The position numbers were made by a program, and so were the translations under genes. From assembly GCF_030160295.1 (NCBI RefSeq), contig NZ_BSOB01000010.1, forward strand, positions 626,320 through 690,319: a stretch of 64,000 nucleotides of DNA. The letters run 5' to 3'. Position 1 is the first letter of the stretch, and each line of letters begins with the position of its first letter. Shown here in pieces: positions 33,928-43,732 of the stretch. A model generated the notes under the pieces. It had not been told where the DNA came from and made no database searches. It saw only the letters and a list, made by a program, of their open reading frames with translations. This DNA is from Dyella acidisoli (lineage in GTDB: Bacteria; Pseudomonadota; Gammaproteobacteria; Xanthomonadales; Rhodanobacteraceae).

Positions 33928-35031
33928 GTGTCCTTACCCACGCGCAAAATCCTTCACGTCGACATGGATGCGTTCTACGCGTCCGTGGAGCAGCGTGACG
34001 ATCCGTCATTGCGTGGCAAACCGGTGGTGGTCGCCTGGCGTGGCGCGCGCTCGGTGGTGTGCGCCGCGAGTTACGAAGCGCGCAAGTTCGGCGTGCGCTC
34101 AGCCATGCCGGCAGTGCGTGCGGGGCGGCTGTGTCCGCAAGCGATCTTCGTACCGCCGGATTTCGTGCGCTATAAAGCCGCCTCACGGCACGTGCGCGAG
34201 ATCTTTGCGCGGCATACAGATTTGATCGAACCGCTTTCGCTGGACGAAGCCTATCTCGACGTCACGGAAACAAAGACAAACCTGCCTTCCGCCACCGCCA
34301 CCGCGGAGGCCATACGCACGGCCATTCGCGAAGAAACCCAACTCACCGCTTCAGCGGGCGTGGCACCGAACAAGTTTCTCGCCAAGATTGCTTCGGACTG
34401 GAACAAGCCCGACGGCTTGTTCGTGATTCGCCCGCATCAGGTGCTCGCCTTTCTCGCACCGCTGCCGGTGGGCCGTCTGCCCGGCGTGGGCAAGGTGATG
34501 GATGCGAGGCTGGAAGCACTCAGCATCAAGACGGTGGGCGATTTGCGTGCATTACAGCTGCTCGAATTGGAACAACGCTTCGGTCGCTGGGGGCGTCGCC
34601 TGCATGAGCTTTCGCTGGGTATCGACGATCATGCAGTGCAACCCAACCAGCTCACCTTGCAGGTGTCATCCGAAGATACGTTCGAGCACGATCTCACGTT
34701 GGACGAACTCGAACCGCACATTCGCTATCTGGCGGAGAAAACCTGGGCGGCGCATCAACGGGAAGCGCAGCGAGGTCGTATCGCGCGCACCATTGTGCTG
34801 AAACTGAAGACTGCCGATTTTCACACCCTTACCCGCAGCCTTACGCCATCCCTGCACCCGCGCTCGGCGAGCGAGCTGGCCAACGTGGCCTGCGCATTGC
34901 GCGAGCGCGTGGAACGCCCCCCCGATACCCGCTATCGACTTGTGGGTGTTGGGCTTTCTGGATTCGTGGATCGGGACAGCTTCATTGCACAAAGCGACCT
35001 CTTCGACAACGCGTCATTGGATCAGTCATGA
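33928..35031 (+). CDS. dinB: DNA polymerase IV (DinB)
   Basis: A Y-family translesion polymerase that copies damaged templates without proofreading. The 367 residues contain the two catalytic carboxylate motifs, ILHVDMDAFYASVEQRD near the start and LSLDEAYLDVTE at about residue 105. The helix-hairpin-helix LPVGRLPGVGKVMDARL and the C-terminal little-finger domain follow. It starts with GTG at 33928; the preceding sequence has no strong ribosome binding site. No LexA box is obvious in the 200 bases upstream. Its stop overlaps the start of the GH67 gene by ATGA, an odd coupling of a DNA repair gene with a secreted glycosidase. Confidence 0.95.
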   Translation: MSLPTRKILHVDMDAFYASVEQRDDPSLRGKPVVVAWRGARSVVCAASYEARKFGVRSAMPAVRAGRLCPQAIFVPPDFVRYKAASRHVREIFARHTDLIEPLSLDEAYLDVTETKTNLPSATATAEAIRTAIREETQLTASAGVAPNKFLAKIASDWNKPDGLFVIRPHQVLAFLAPLPVGRLPGVGKVMDARLEALSIKTVGDLRALQLLELEQRFGRWGRRLHELSLGIDDHAVQPNQLTLQVSSEDTFEHDLTLDELEPHIRYLAEKTWAAHQREAQRGRIARTIVLKLKTADFHTLTRSLTPSLHPRSASELANVACALRERVERPPDTRYRLVGVGLSGFVDRDSFIAQSDLFDNASLDQS

Positions 35032-37199
35032 ACGCCTTCTTGCGCGCATGGGTAACGCTCTTTCTGATGCTGATCACGCTGCTATGCGCAGCGCCCACAC
35101 GTGCCGAAGATGGTTATGACCTGTGGCTGCGCTACCGCCTGCTCGCGCCCGAACAAGCAAAGCTTTACCAGGATCATGCCTCCGAGCTGATCATTGGCCA
35201 TGCCACTTCGACCCAAAGTGCTACTCGTAGCGAATTGCAGCGCGGTTTGAACGGGTTGCTAGGTCGCGACATATCGCTGTCGGATACCGTTACCCGCGAT
35301 GGCGCCATCATCGTCGGCACACCCGCATCATCCGCACTGATCGCCCGCCTTTCCCTCAACACTCAAAGCCTGGGAAACGAGAGCTATCTGATTCGCAGTG
35401 TCGTCGTGGATGGCCACGCGGCAACCGTTATTGCAGGTCGTGAAGATATCGGCGCGCTGTATGGTGCCTTTCACTTCCTGCGTCTGCTGCAGACCGGGCG
35501 GCCGATCGACCATCTCGATCTGCACGAATCACCACGCGTGAAACTGCGCGTGCTCAATCACTGGGATTATCTCAACGGCCAGGTCGAACGCGGCTATGCG
35601 GGCGCTTCGATCTGGGATTGGTGGAAATTGCCGGACTGGCGTGACCCTCGTTACACCGACTATGCGCGCGCCAACGCCTCGATCGGCATCAATGGCACAG
35701 TACTCGACAACGTCAACGCAGGCGCCACGATCCTCACGCCCGTCTATCTGGAAAAGGTCGCGGCACTAGCCGATGTGTTTCGACCTTATGGCATCCGCGT
35801 GTATCTGAGTATCCGCTTCAGCGCACCGATGGAGATAGGTGGCTTGAAAACAGCGGACCCGCTCGACCCGCAAGTGCAAGCCTGGTGGCGTGCAAAGGCG
35901 GATGAGATCTACAAGCGGATTCCGGATTTCGGCGGTTTTCTAGTCAAAGCGAATTCCGAAGGCCAGCCTGGCCCCGAAGATTACAAACGCACGCACGCTG
36001 ACGGCGCCAATATGCTTGCCGATGCACTCGCACCACATGGCGGCGTGGTGATGTGGCGAGCCTTTGTCTATTCGCAGACGAATCCGGAAGATCGCGCCAA
36101 GCAGGCGTATGACGAGTTCAAGCCGTTGGATGGGCGCTTTCATGCCAATGTGCTCATACAGGTGAAGAATGGTCCCGTGGATTTCCAGCCGAGAGAGCCT
36201 TTCCATCCACTGTTCGGCGCCATGCCGAAGACGCCGTTGATGATGGAATTTGAGATCACCAAGGAATACCTCGGTTTCGCGACGCACCTGGTCTATCTCG
36301 GACCATTGTTCGAAGAGGTACTGTCAGCCGATACGATGGCGCACGGCAAAGGTTCCACCGTGGCCAAAGTGATCGATGGTTCGCTTGAAGGGCACACGCT
36401 GACGGGCATGGCTGGCGTGGCGAATATCGGCACTGATCGCAACTGGAGCGGCTCGGATTTCAATCAAGCTAACTGGTACGTGTTCGGCCGGCTTGCCTGG
36501 AATCCGACTTTATCCTCACGCGTTATCGCCGAGGAATGGGTGCGAATGACTTTCAGCAACAACGAAGCCTTCGTCAAACCCGTGGTCGACATGATGATGG
36601 GTTCGCGCGAAGCAGCCGTGGATTACATGACCCCGCTTGGGCTGCTGCATCTGATGGGGCCTGGTCATCACTACGGCCCTGCGCCGTGGGACGCCAGCGA
36701 ATCACAAGCGGATTGGCGACCTGTCTACTACCACCACGCGGATCGTCTTGGCATCGGTTTTGATCGCACCCGTACAGGCAGCGATGCCGTGGCGCAGTAT
36801 GCACCTGCGCTTGCTGCGCAGTTCAACGATATCAAACAAACGCCTGAGCAGTATCTGCTCTATTTCCATCACGTCCCGTGGGATTACCGCATGCGTTCCG
36901 GCCAGACGCTGTGGTCCGAACTGATATCGCATTACACGCAAGGTGTCGATGACATAAAGCAGATGCGCGAAACGTGGAGCCAATTGGAGGGCTATATCGA
37001 CGCAGAACGCTACCACCAGGTTGCCACCTTCCTTGCCATCCAGGAAAAGGAAGCGCAGTGGTGGCGGGATGCCTGCGTCGCCTACTTTCAAAACGCTTCC
37101 GGCCTGCCTCTTCCGACCGGGTACGCACCTCCAGCGCATTCGCTCAATTATTACGAATCGCTGTCGTTTCCCTATGTACCGGGTTTTTCGTCATGGTGA
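35028..37199 (+). CDS. aguA: GH67 alpha-glucuronidase, exported
   Basis: The enzyme removes 4-O-methyl-glucuronic acid from the ends of xylan oligosaccharides. The 723 residues fit GH67. A signal peptide (TLFLMLITLLCAAPTRAE) precedes the mature protein. Catalytic groups as known for bacterial GH67 enzymes are seen: the acid glutamate in VKANSEGQPGP, an aspartate in KNGPVDFQPREPFHP and the glutamate in LMMEFEITKEYLG. The WKLPDWRDPRYTDYARANAS motif is family-typical. It begins inside the dinB stop codon, suggesting cotranscription. No other xylanolytic gene is adjacent; the GH50-like gene is about 5 kb upstream on the other strand. Confidence 0.93.
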   Translation: MNAFLRAWVTLFLMLITLLCAAPTRAEDGYDLWLRYRLLAPEQAKLYQDHASELIIGHATSTQSATRSELQRGLNGLLGRDISLSDTVTRDGAIIVGTPASSALIARLSLNTQSLGNESYLIRSVVVDGHAATVIAGREDIGALYGAFHFLRLLQTGRPIDHLDLHESPRVKLRVLNHWDYLNGQVERGYAGASIWDWWKLPDWRDPRYTDYARANASIGINGTVLDNVNAGATILTPVYLEKVAALADVFRPYGIRVYLSIRFSAPMEIGGLKTADPLDPQVQAWWRAKADEIYKRIPDFGGFLVKANSEGQPGPEDYKRTHADGANMLADALAPHGGVVMWRAFVYSQTNPEDRAKQAYDEFKPLDGRFHANVLIQVKNGPVDFQPREPFHPLFGAMPKTPLMMEFEITKEYLGFATHLVYLGPLFEEVLSADTMAHGKGSTVAKVIDGSLEGHTLTGMAGVANIGTDRNWSGSDFNQANWYVFGRLAWNPTLSSRVIAEEWVRMTFSNNEAFVKPVVDMMMGSREAAVDYMTPLGLLHLMGPGHHYGPAPWDASESQADWRPVYYHHADRLGIGFDRTRTGSDAVAQYAPALAAQFNDIKQTPEQYLLYFHHVPWDYRMRSGQTLWSELISHYTQGVDDIKQMRETWSQLEGYIDAERYHQVATFLAIQEKEAQWWRDACVAYFQNASGLPLPTGYAPPAHSLNYYESLSFPYVPGFSSW

Positions 37200-37311
37200 C
37201 GTCGCATAAGTGACGATTTAGCAATACATCGCCCACCCTTATCACGACAAGTGTTTCCGGGCAGCTCAGGACTGGTTAGGCTTGGTAACCCTTTTGTCCT
37301 GGAGCTGCGCC

Positions 37312-37986
37312 ATGCATCTGGAGTTTCCCAAGGAACCGTTGAAGACCCTCAACGACTTCCTCAAGCATTATCTGATGATCGTGCTCAGTATCCTCACCGC
37401 GTTGGGACTTGAGGCATGGATTGAACATGCGCACCACGCGCACGCGGCCGATATCGGCAGACAGCAGATCGAAGCGGAGATTCGCAGCAATCTGTCGTCG
37501 GTGCAGGCCAGTCTTGAGCAGGATACCGAGCAATTGAAGCGACTCGACAAGATCCGCACCGGCGTGATCAATGATCTCAAGTCACACCTGCCAGATGACG
37601 TGATCAAGCAGCACATCCTCGCCCAGGCTGGCGACAACTTCGATTTGAATATGAACTTCCCCACCCTGCGTCATGAAGCCTGGGATGTCACGGTGGCAAA
37701 TCAATCAGCCAGTTGGATGGATTCCGAACGCATGCAACGGTATTCCGCCGTCTATGCCAGTCAACGCGATGCCATCACCAACATGACCGAAAACACGGCC
37801 CTGCTAACGAGCGACATGCATCTGGCCAACGTGGTCGCCGACCTGCAGACCGGAGAAGTACAGCCTCGCGAATTTCTGCATACCGTCAGCCAGATGACGG
37901 CTCTGCAACAGCAAGCGGTGAATGACCTTAAGACACTCGAAAAGCGGCTCGGTGACGCGCTAGCAACCAAGCCAAACTCCGTTTGA
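37312..37986 (+). CDS. Membrane-anchored coiled-coil protein of unknown function
   Basis: I do not recognise this 224-residue protein. From ATG 37312 (preceded by GGAGC) it has an amphipathic start and one membrane helix at about residues 19-35 (YLMIVLSILTALGLEAWI). A long helical domain follows with heptad-like segments (IRSNLSSVQASLEQDTEQLK, MTALQQQAVNDLKTLEKRL). The layout suggests a cytoplasmic-membrane protein with a soluble helical domain. Similar short proteins in related bacteria stay uncharacterised. A bidirectional terminator follows. Confidence 0.75.
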   Translation: MHLEFPKEPLKTLNDFLKHYLMIVLSILTALGLEAWIEHAHHAHAADIGRQQIEAEIRSNLSSVQASLEQDTEQLKRLDKIRTGVINDLKSHLPDDVIKQHILAQAGDNFDLNMNFPTLRHEAWDVTVANQSASWMDSERMQRYSAVYASQRDAITNMTENTALLTSDMHLANVVADLQTGEVQPREFLHTVSQMTALQQQAVNDLKTLEKRLGDALATKPNSV

Positions 37987-38006
37987 ATGCAACATTCTTA
38001 AAAAAA

Positions 38007-38028
38007 AGCCCGGAAACCGGGCTTTTTT
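38007..38028. terminator. Bidirectional terminator between the coiled-coil gene and lpdA
   Basis: AGCCCGG (38007-38013) pairs with CCGGGCT (38017-38023) around AAA, followed by TTTTTT on the plus strand and preceded by eight A bases, which become T8 on the minus strand. It can end transcription from both sides. Confidence 0.9.
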
Positions 38029-38050
38029 GTTATTGCATGAAAAACATGCC

Positions 38051-39871
38051 TTATTTCTTCTTTTTCGGCATGTACAGATCGGTAATGGTGCCTTCGTAAA
38101 TCTCAGCCGCCATACCCACCGATTCGCTCAGCGTCGGATGCGGATGGATGGTGAGGCCGATGTCGGCTGCTTCCGCTCCCATCTCGATCGCCAACGCGAT
38201 TTCCGAAATGAGATCACCGGCGTGCGGACCGACGATGGCGCCGCCCACCACGCGATGGGTTTCTTCGTCGAACAGCAGCTTGGTAAAGCCCTCGGTGCGA
38301 TCGATGCCGATGGCGCGACCGCTGGCTACCCACGGGAATTTGCCCACGCCGATCTTCAGGCCCTTTTCCTTCGCTTCACGCTCGGTGACGCCAACCCAGG
38401 CGATTTCCGGATCGGTGTAGGCAACCGAGGGAATCACGCGTGCATCGAAATGGCTCTTCTGGCCGGCAACGACTTCGGCGGCAACCTTCGCTTCGTGCGT
38501 GGCCTTGTGCGCCAGCATCGGCTGGCCGACCAAGTCGCCGATGGCGAAGATATGCGACACGTTGGTGCGCATCTGCGCGTCGACGTTGATAAAGCCGCGC
38601 TCCGTAACAGCGACACCAGCCTTGTCGGCACCGATCTTGTTGCCGTTGGCCGAGCGGCCTACTGACACCAATACGCGATCGAACACGGTGGTTTCCGGAA
38701 TGCTTTCGCCTTCGTAGCTGACCTCGATGCCTTTCTTGGTGGCTTTCGCTTCCACCACCTTGGTCTTGAGGTGCACGCCCTTGAGCTTGCTGTTCAAACG
38801 CTTGGCGAGCGGCTTGATCAGGTCGGCATCCGAGCCCGGAATGATTTGGTCCATGAATTCGACCACGGTTACTTCGCTGCCGAGCGCGGAATACACCGTG
38901 GCCATTTCCAGGCCGATGATGCCGCCGCCAACCACGAGCAACTTAGCGGGAACATCTTTCAGTTCCAGCGCGCCGGTGGAATCCATGATGCGATCGTCGT
39001 CCCACGGGAACGCGGGCAGACGTACGGCCTGCGAACCGGCGGCGATGATGGCGTATTCGAAACGCAGCAGCTTCTTGCCTTCAGCCGTTTCGATTTCCAT
39101 TTCATTCGGCGACACGAAGGTGCCCACACCCTGCACGGTGCGCACCTTGCGTTGCTTGGCCATGCTGGCGAGGCCACCGGTAAGCTGGCCAACCACCTTG
39201 TCCTTGAAGCTGCGCAGCTTGTCGAGGTCAAGTTTGGGCTTGCCGAAGCTCACGCCGTGCGCGGCCATGGCTTCCGCTTCGTCGATCACTGCTGCGGCAT
39301 GCAACAGCGCCTTTGAAGGAATGCAGCCGACGTTGAGGCACACGCCGCCGAGCTTGGCATAGCGTTCCACCAATACGGTATCGACGCCCAGATCAGCCGC
39401 GCGGAACGCGGCGGTGTAACCGCCCGGACCGGAACCGAGCACGACGAGTTTGCACTCGATGTCTGCGGGTCTTCCTGATGATGCCGCTGCTTGCGGCACG
39501 TTCGCCTCCTCTCCCCTCCGGGGAGAGGATTGAGGTGAGGGGCTGGGGCTCGCCGGAGTGCTTGGCGAGGTTGACCCCTCACCCCGACCCTCTCCCCGAA
39601 GGGGAGAGGGAGATGGGGCTGCGGCTTCGCCAGCAACTTCGAGGATCGCGATGATCGCGCCTTCTGACACTTCATCACCCAGCTTGAGCTTCATCTCCTT
39701 GATGACGCCGGAAGCACTGGCTGGAATTTCCATCGTCGCCTTGTCCGACTCCAGCGTGATAAGGCTTTGTTCCTTCGTCACGCTGTCGCCGGCTTTCACC
39801 ATCACCTCGATCACCGGCACGCCTTCGTGACCGCCGATGTCGGGAACCTTCAATTCGATCGTAGTAGCCAT
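38051..39871 (-). CDS. lpdA: Dihydrolipoamide dehydrogenase (PDH E3) with N-terminal lipoyl domain
   Basis: E3 reoxidises the dihydrolipoyl groups of pyruvate dehydrogenase with FAD and passes electrons to NAD. The 606 residues comprise a lipoyl domain (residues about 1-80, lipoylated lysine in [11 protein letters not shown]), a linker, then the full FAD/NAD flavoenzyme. The redox-active pair is in [17 protein letters not shown] and the C-terminal active-site region in [12 protein letters not shown]. The linker (about residues 88-121) is encoded by an inserted family-3 hairpin repeat read in frame ([23 protein letters not shown]). Tethered lipoyl-E3 fusions are typical of xanthomonads and neisserias. 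It follows aceF by 20 bases in one operon. Confidence 0.95.
   Translation of the reverse strand: MATTIELKVPDIGGHEGVPVIEVMVKAGDSVTKEQSLITLESDKATMEIPASASGVIKEMKLKLGDEVSEGAIIAILEVAGEAAAPSPSPLRGEGRGEGSTSPSTPASPSPSPQSSPRRGEEANVPQAAASSGRPADIECKLVVLGSGPGGYTAAFRAADLGVDTVLVERYAKLGGVCLNVGCIPSKALLHAAAVIDEAEAMAAHGVSFGKPKLDLDKLRSFKDKVVGQLTGGLASMAKQRKVRTVQGVGTFVSPNEMEIETAEGKKLLRFEYAIIAAGSQAVRLPAFPWDDDRIMDSTGALELKDVPAKLLVVGGGIIGLEMATVYSALGSEVTVVEFMDQIIPGSDADLIKPLAKRLNSKLKGVHLKTKVVEAKATKKGIEVSYEGESIPETTVFDRVLVSVGRSANGNKIGADKAGVAVTERGFINVDAQMRTNVSHIFAIGDLVGQPMLAHKATHEAKVAAEVVAGQKSHFDARVIPSVAYTDPEIAWVGVTEREAKEKGLKIGVGKFPWVASGRAIGIDRTEGFTKLLFDEETHRVVGGAIVGPHAGDLISEIALAIEMGAEAADIGLTIHPHPTLSESVGMAAEIYEGTITDLYMPKKKK
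39508..39610. repeat. Family 3 paired-hairpin repeat inserted in frame within lpdA
   Basis: Two hairpins, CCTCTCCCC/GGGGAGAGG with loop TCC (39508-39528) and CCCTCTCCCC/GGGGAGAGGG with loop GAA (39588-39610), flank TGAGGTGAGGGG and CCCCTCACCCC. This is the same element as in intergenic DNA near 27993 and 60950, but here it lies within codons for the linker between lipoyl and flavoprotein domains, with the reading frame kept open. Confidence 0.85.
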
Positions 39872-39891
39872 GATCTAACGTTCTCCTTGCG

Positions 39892-41256
39892 TCAGAGCAG
39901 CAGGCGGCGGATGTCGCCGAGCTGCGTGGCAAGGAAGGACGCGAAGCGCGCGGCCACAGCGCCATCGATCACGCGATGGTCGTAGCTGAGCGACAGCGGC
40001 AGGATCAGGCGCGGTGCGAATTCCTTGCCGTTCCACACCGGTTTGGTCTGCGCCTTGGACACACCAAGAATCGCCACTTCCGGCGCGTTGACGATCGGCG
40101 TAAACGCCGTGCCGCCGATGCCGCCGAGCGAGGAGATGGAGAAGCAGCCGCCGGACATGTCGGCCGGTCCAAGCTTCTTGTCGCGCGCCTTCTTGGAGAT
40201 CTCGCCGAGTTCGTTGGCAAGATCAAGCAGGCCCTTCTTGTCGCAGTCGCGGATCACCGGCACGACCAGGCCATCGGGCGTATCCACCGCGATGCCGATG
40301 TGGAAGTACTTCTTGAGGATGAGCTTCTCGCCGCTTGCATCCAGCGAGGCGTTGAACTGCGGGAATTTCTTCAGCGCCGCAACCACCGCCTTGATCTGGA
40401 ACACCAGCGGGGTGATCTTGAGATCTTTGTTCTCTTCGCCGAGCTTTTTGCGGAAAGCTTCCAGCTCGGTGATGTCGGCATCTTCGTGCTGGGTGACGTG
40501 CGGGATCATCGCCCAGTTGCGGGCGAGGTTCTGGCCGGAAATCTTCTGGATGCGGGTAAGCGGCTTCTCTTCCACTTCGCCGAACTTGGCGAAATCCACC
40601 TTCGGCCATGGCAACAGGTTGAGGCCACCACCAGCCGCCACCGGTGCACCTTCCACGGGACGTGCGCCGGAAGCGAGCGCGTGCTTGACGTAGGCAGCGA
40701 CGTCTTCGCGCACGATGCGACCGCTGCGACCACTGCCCTTCACCTGATGGATGTCCACGCCCAGCTCACGCGCAAAGGCGCGGATGGCCGGCGTGGCGTA
40801 CGGCGCATCGCCCGGCATCACCAGCTTGGCGTCGAACGGCGGGCGGGCCTGCGGCGCCACGTCGCCTTCCGGGGCATTGCCCGGCAGCACACTGCGACCG
40901 CCGATCGGGGCGGGCTCTTCCTTTACTTGAGGAGCCGGCGCGGGGGCCGGAGCAGGTGCGGGTGCAGGGGTCGGTGCTGGGGCTTTTGCGGCAGGTGCGG
41001 GGGCGGCAGCACCATCTGCGGCTTCGATGATGGCGATCAGGGCACCTTCGGAAACCTCATCACCCACCTTCAGCTTCACTTCCTTGACCACGCCGGCGAA
41101 GGGCGCGGGCACTTCCATGGTGGCCTTGTCGGACTCAAGCGTGATCAGGCTTTGATCCTTCTCGACGGTATCGCCGGGCTTGATCATCACTTCGATGACG
41201 GGCACATCCGCGTGTCCGCCGATATCCGGGACGCGGGCTTCTTTCAGGTCAGCCAT
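39892..41256 (-). CDS. aceF: Pyruvate dehydrogenase E2, dihydrolipoyllysine acetyltransferase
   Basis: E2 transfers the acetyl group from E1-bound intermediate through its lipoyl arm to coenzyme A, forming the core of the PDH complex. The 454 residues contain one lipoyl domain (lysine in [11 protein letters not shown]), an Ala/Pro linker (residues about 85-112), and a peripheral subunit-binding domain ([32 protein letters not shown]). The catalytic domain ends in [15 protein letters not shown] with the active-site histidine and aspartate. E. coli has three lipoyl domains here; this organism has one on E2 and one on E3. It is the first gene of an aceF-lpdA operon; aceE is 16 kb away. Confidence 0.95.
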   Translation of the reverse strand: MADLKEARVPDIGGHADVPVIEVMIKPGDTVEKDQSLITLESDKATMEVPAPFAGVVKEVKLKVGDEVSEGALIAIIEAADGAAAPAPAAKAPAPTPAPAPAPAPAPAPQVKEEPAPIGGRSVLPGNAPEGDVAPQARPPFDAKLVMPGDAPYATPAIRAFARELGVDIHQVKGSGRSGRIVREDVAAYVKHALASGARPVEGAPVAAGGGLNLLPWPKVDFAKFGEVEEKPLTRIQKISGQNLARNWAMIPHVTQHEDADITELEAFRKKLGEENKDLKITPLVFQIKAVVAALKKFPQFNASLDASGEKLILKKYFHIGIAVDTPDGLVVPVIRDCDKKGLLDLANELGEISKKARDKKLGPADMSGGCFSISSLGGIGGTAFTPIVNAPEVAILGVSKAQTKPVWNGKEFAPRLILPLSLSYDHRVIDGAVAARFASFLATQLGDIRRLLL

Positions 41257-41370
41257 GATTTCTCCTGCGGAACGAAGGCAGCCGCGGGGGAGGAGAAGGC
41301 GGCCGCAAGGCTTCCATCATAGCAACCGGCAACCCTTCACGAACATGGTAAAGACGCCAAAGAATGCCAT

Positions 41371-41386
41371 CCGCATACGTATGCGG
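41371..41386. promoter_or_regulatory. Palindrome upstream of aceF, shared with the aceE upstream region
   Basis: CCGCATACGTATGCGG is a perfect 16-base palindrome, about 118 bases before the aceF start. Its core CATACGTATGCG recurs exactly at 60683-60694 upstream of aceE. A common operator for the split PDH genes is plausible; it differs from the E. coli PdhR site (AATTGGT/ACCAATT). Confidence 0.5.
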
Positions 41387-41396
41387 CGGAATTGTC

Positions 41397-42236
41397 CTAC
41401 TTATCTGTCTTTGCTGACTCCATGACCACGCGCACCTCACGGTGCGGATAGGGCATGTGGATGCCTTCGGCCTGGAAGTTCTCTTTCACCGCACGCAGCA
41501 GATCGGTCTGCGCGGGCCAAAAGTCGTCCACGGCGGCATGACCGCGCAGCAGCAGATATACGGCGCTGTCACCCAGGGAGTCGGTCCAGACGGTGGGGGC
41601 CGGATCTTTCAGGATGCGCGGATCAGCAGCAAACAGACGCCGTACCACTGCGATGGCCGTGCCGATGTCGTCGTCGTAGCTGATGCCCACGCGCAGCTCG
41701 AAACGCCGCGTACCGCGCCGGCTGAAATTGACGATGGCATCCGCACCGATCTTCGCGTTGGGCACGAACGCTTCGCGATTGTCCGCAAATATCAACTGGG
41801 TGTGCATCAAGTTGATGCCTTGCACCGTGCCGTCGACTCCGCCAGCGCTGATGAAATCACCCACTTTGAAGGGCCGGAACACAATCAGCAGCACGCCCCA
41901 GGCGAGATTGCTCAGCGATCCCTGCAGGGCAAGGCCGATCGCCAGGCCGCCCGCACCCAATGCCGCAAGCAGCGGTGCGCTCGGCACGCCTGCGGTCTGC
42001 AGAGCGATCACAATCAGCACGGCGATCAACACGCCATACAGCAGATTGCGGAGAAAGCCGCTCAGCGTAGGGTCCATCGATGCACGATGCATTGCGCGCT
42101 GTACAAAGTTCGCCAGGCGCGCAGCGAGCCAGCTGCCGATGAGCAACACCAGCAACGCGCCGATCAAGGACGGCGCATGGTTGATGAAAAATGTACGCAG
42201 ATCGTCGCGGGTAAGACTTAATAGGTGTTCGAACAT
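41397..42236 (-). CDS. Small mechanosensitive channel (MscS family)
   Basis: MscS channels in the inner membrane open under tension to release solutes during osmotic downshock. From the ATG at 42236 the product has 279 residues with three membrane helices. The third is the Gly/Ala pore helix (LLAALGAGGLAIGLALQGSL, then SNLAWGVLLIVFRPFKVGD), the strongest family signature. The beta and alpha/beta cytoplasmic domains follow (VPNAKIGADAIVNFSRRGTR). Length is normal for the simplest MscS type. An upstream in-frame ATG at 42263 lacks a better ribosome binding site. It is upstream of aceF on the same strand with a 140-base gap. Confidence 0.92.
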   Translation of the reverse strand: MFEHLLSLTRDDLRTFFINHAPSLIGALLVLLIGSWLAARLANFVQRAMHRASMDPTLSGFLRNLLYGVLIAVLIVIALQTAGVPSAPLLAALGAGGLAIGLALQGSLSNLAWGVLLIVFRPFKVGDFISAGGVDGTVQGINLMHTQLIFADNREAFVPNAKIGADAIVNFSRRGTRRFELRVGISYDDDIGTAIAVVRRLFAADPRILKDPAPTVWTDSLGDSAVYLLLRGHAAVDDFWPAQTDLLRAVKENFQAEGIHMPYPHREVRVVMESAKTDK

Positions 42237-42481
42237 GACGCAGTCCCTGGCAAGACTGCGCAAAGCCTAGCAGCCGCGCATGTCCATTGCAGGTGCTGGC
42301 CTATCCCCGCTTGTGCATCGCAGCTCGACAAGGTCGCGCAAGAAGCCCATATAGCCGGAGCCCGCCAATGCTTGGGCAGGGGACAATTCGATGAGTCATG
42401 ACTTCGGCGGCAATGCACTGCCGGAGCGGTACGTGTTGGTGCGCGCAATACGCAACCTTTCATTGACCGGAGACTATTGCC

Positions 42482-43531
42482 ATGTTTGTCAGAAAGACGA
42501 TCTTTGTGCGTTCAGTTCTTGCCGTTCTCGCATGCACCGCGTGCGCAGCGGGATTTTCTTCCCAAGTATCAGCTGCTACCACGCTGATCTTCAGCCCTTA
42601 CAAAGACATCACCGTCGACATGAACTGGCGTAACGACGTGATGCAAACCGCCGCTTCCGGCACATCCCTGCCCTTGGTCGGCACCGGCAGTTTCTACACT
42701 ACACAAGAACCCAACCTGGGTGCTGTCACGCTGTCCTTTGCAACCGGTGCGTGCGGTAGCGAAAGCTGGGCAGGGCTTTCCGCTGCTGCGTTTACGTCGG
42801 CCAACATCGGTGCCTTGTCCAATGCCGGTCTCAACTACGTGATTTCCACGGGCGGGGCCGGTGGTGTGTTTATCTGTGCTACGCCAAGTGCCTTCGCCAG
42901 CTTTATCGCCAGCTACTACACACCGCAGATGGTCGGCGTGGATTTCGATATCGAAAGCACGCAGACGCAAGCGGACATCCAGCAACTGGTCGCGGATGTG
43001 GCGGCAGTGCAAACGCAATATCCAAACCTGCGCTTTTCCTTCACGGTCGCCACACTGGCAGCATCCGATGGCAGTTATGCGGGCATCAACACACTAGGCC
43101 AACAAGTGGTGCAGGCGATCCAGGCATCCAGCCCTGCCCTCACCAACTACACCATCAACCTTATGGCGATGGATTACGGCAAGGCTGCGTCATCCAGCTG
43201 CGTGCTGGTGAATGGTGCGTGCGAAATGGGGCAATCGGCGATTCAAGCGGTGCAAAACCTGGAACATACCTACGGCATTGCTCCCGCGCACATCGAGCTG
43301 ACGCCGATGATCGGCCAGAACAACACCTCCGGCGAAATCACCACAGTGAGCGACGTCGATACCGTCACCAGTTACGCCATCACCCATGGGCTGGCCGGCT
43401 TGCACTACTGGTCACTGGATCGCGATACGCCGTGTTCGAGCAAGAAGTCCGTGTCGAATTCGTGCAATGGCGTGAGCGGGTCTACATCGCTGCAATACAC
43501 GAATGAATTTTTGAAGGATCTCGGGCGCTAG
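42482..43531 (+). CDS. Secreted GH18-like protein (chitinase-type barrel)
   Basis: The 349-residue product has a signal peptide (SVLAVLACTACAAGFSSQVSA) and a GH18-type catalytic strand: VGVDFDIES, matching the DxDxE core of chitinases with glutamate as acid. Other barrel-like parts are LMAMDYGKAAS and IELTPMIGQNN, and the final GLHYWSLDRDTPC resembles the closing tryptophan strand of the fold. This pattern belongs to the bacterial chitinase group that includes proteins of about 300-350 residues. Chitinase activity is likely but not proved. GGAGAC precedes ATG 42482. It is monocistronic, followed by a family-2 repeat. Confidence 0.85.
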   Translation: MFVRKTIFVRSVLAVLACTACAAGFSSQVSAATTLIFSPYKDITVDMNWRNDVMQTAASGTSLPLVGTGSFYTTQEPNLGAVTLSFATGACGSESWAGLSAAAFTSANIGALSNAGLNYVISTGGAGGVFICATPSAFASFIASYYTPQMVGVDFDIESTQTQADIQQLVADVAAVQTQYPNLRFSFTVATLAASDGSYAGINTLGQQVVQAIQASSPALTNYTINLMAMDYGKAASSSCVLVNGACEMGQSAIQAVQNLEHTYGIAPAHIELTPMIGQNNTSGEITTVSDVDTVTSYAITHGLAGLHYWSLDRDTPCSSKKSVSNSCNGVSGSTSLQYTNEFLKDLGR

Positions 43532-43541
43532 GCATCTATCA

Positions 43542-43624
43542 CCGTCGTCCCGGCGAAGGCCGGGACCCAGCGACTCGTAGATCACCCACGCCACTGGGCC
43601 CCGGCCTTCGCCGGGGCGACGGTG
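43542..43624. repeat. CCGGCGAAGGCCGG-type REP repeat, family 2
   Basis: CGTCGTCCCGGCGAAGGCC and the opposite CCCCGGCCTTCGCCGGGGCG form two facing hairpins about 30 bases apart. It lies just past the GH18-like gene, in the convergent interval before the DUF2884 gene. Confidence 0.8.
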
Positions 43625-43651
43625 AGGGGAAGGTGACGCCCCCTCAATAAG

Positions 43652-43679
43652 TAAAAAAAAGCCCGGCGGGGAACCGGGC
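43652..43679 (-). terminator. Rho-independent terminator of the DUF2884 gene
   Basis: On the minus strand GCCCGG (43679-43674) and CCGGGC (43666-43661) form a stem followed by a run of eight T bases (43660-43653). Confidence 0.88.
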
Positions 43680-43732
43680 GTGTGACTGTCCATGCCTTAG
43701 GGGGAGCATGGCGGGGGTGATGCGCCAGGTGA

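Noticed and set aside
39976-41322. 448-codon plus-strand frame opposite aceF
   Set aside because: Antisense to the E2 coding sequence; histidine/arginine-rich shadow with no family resemblance.
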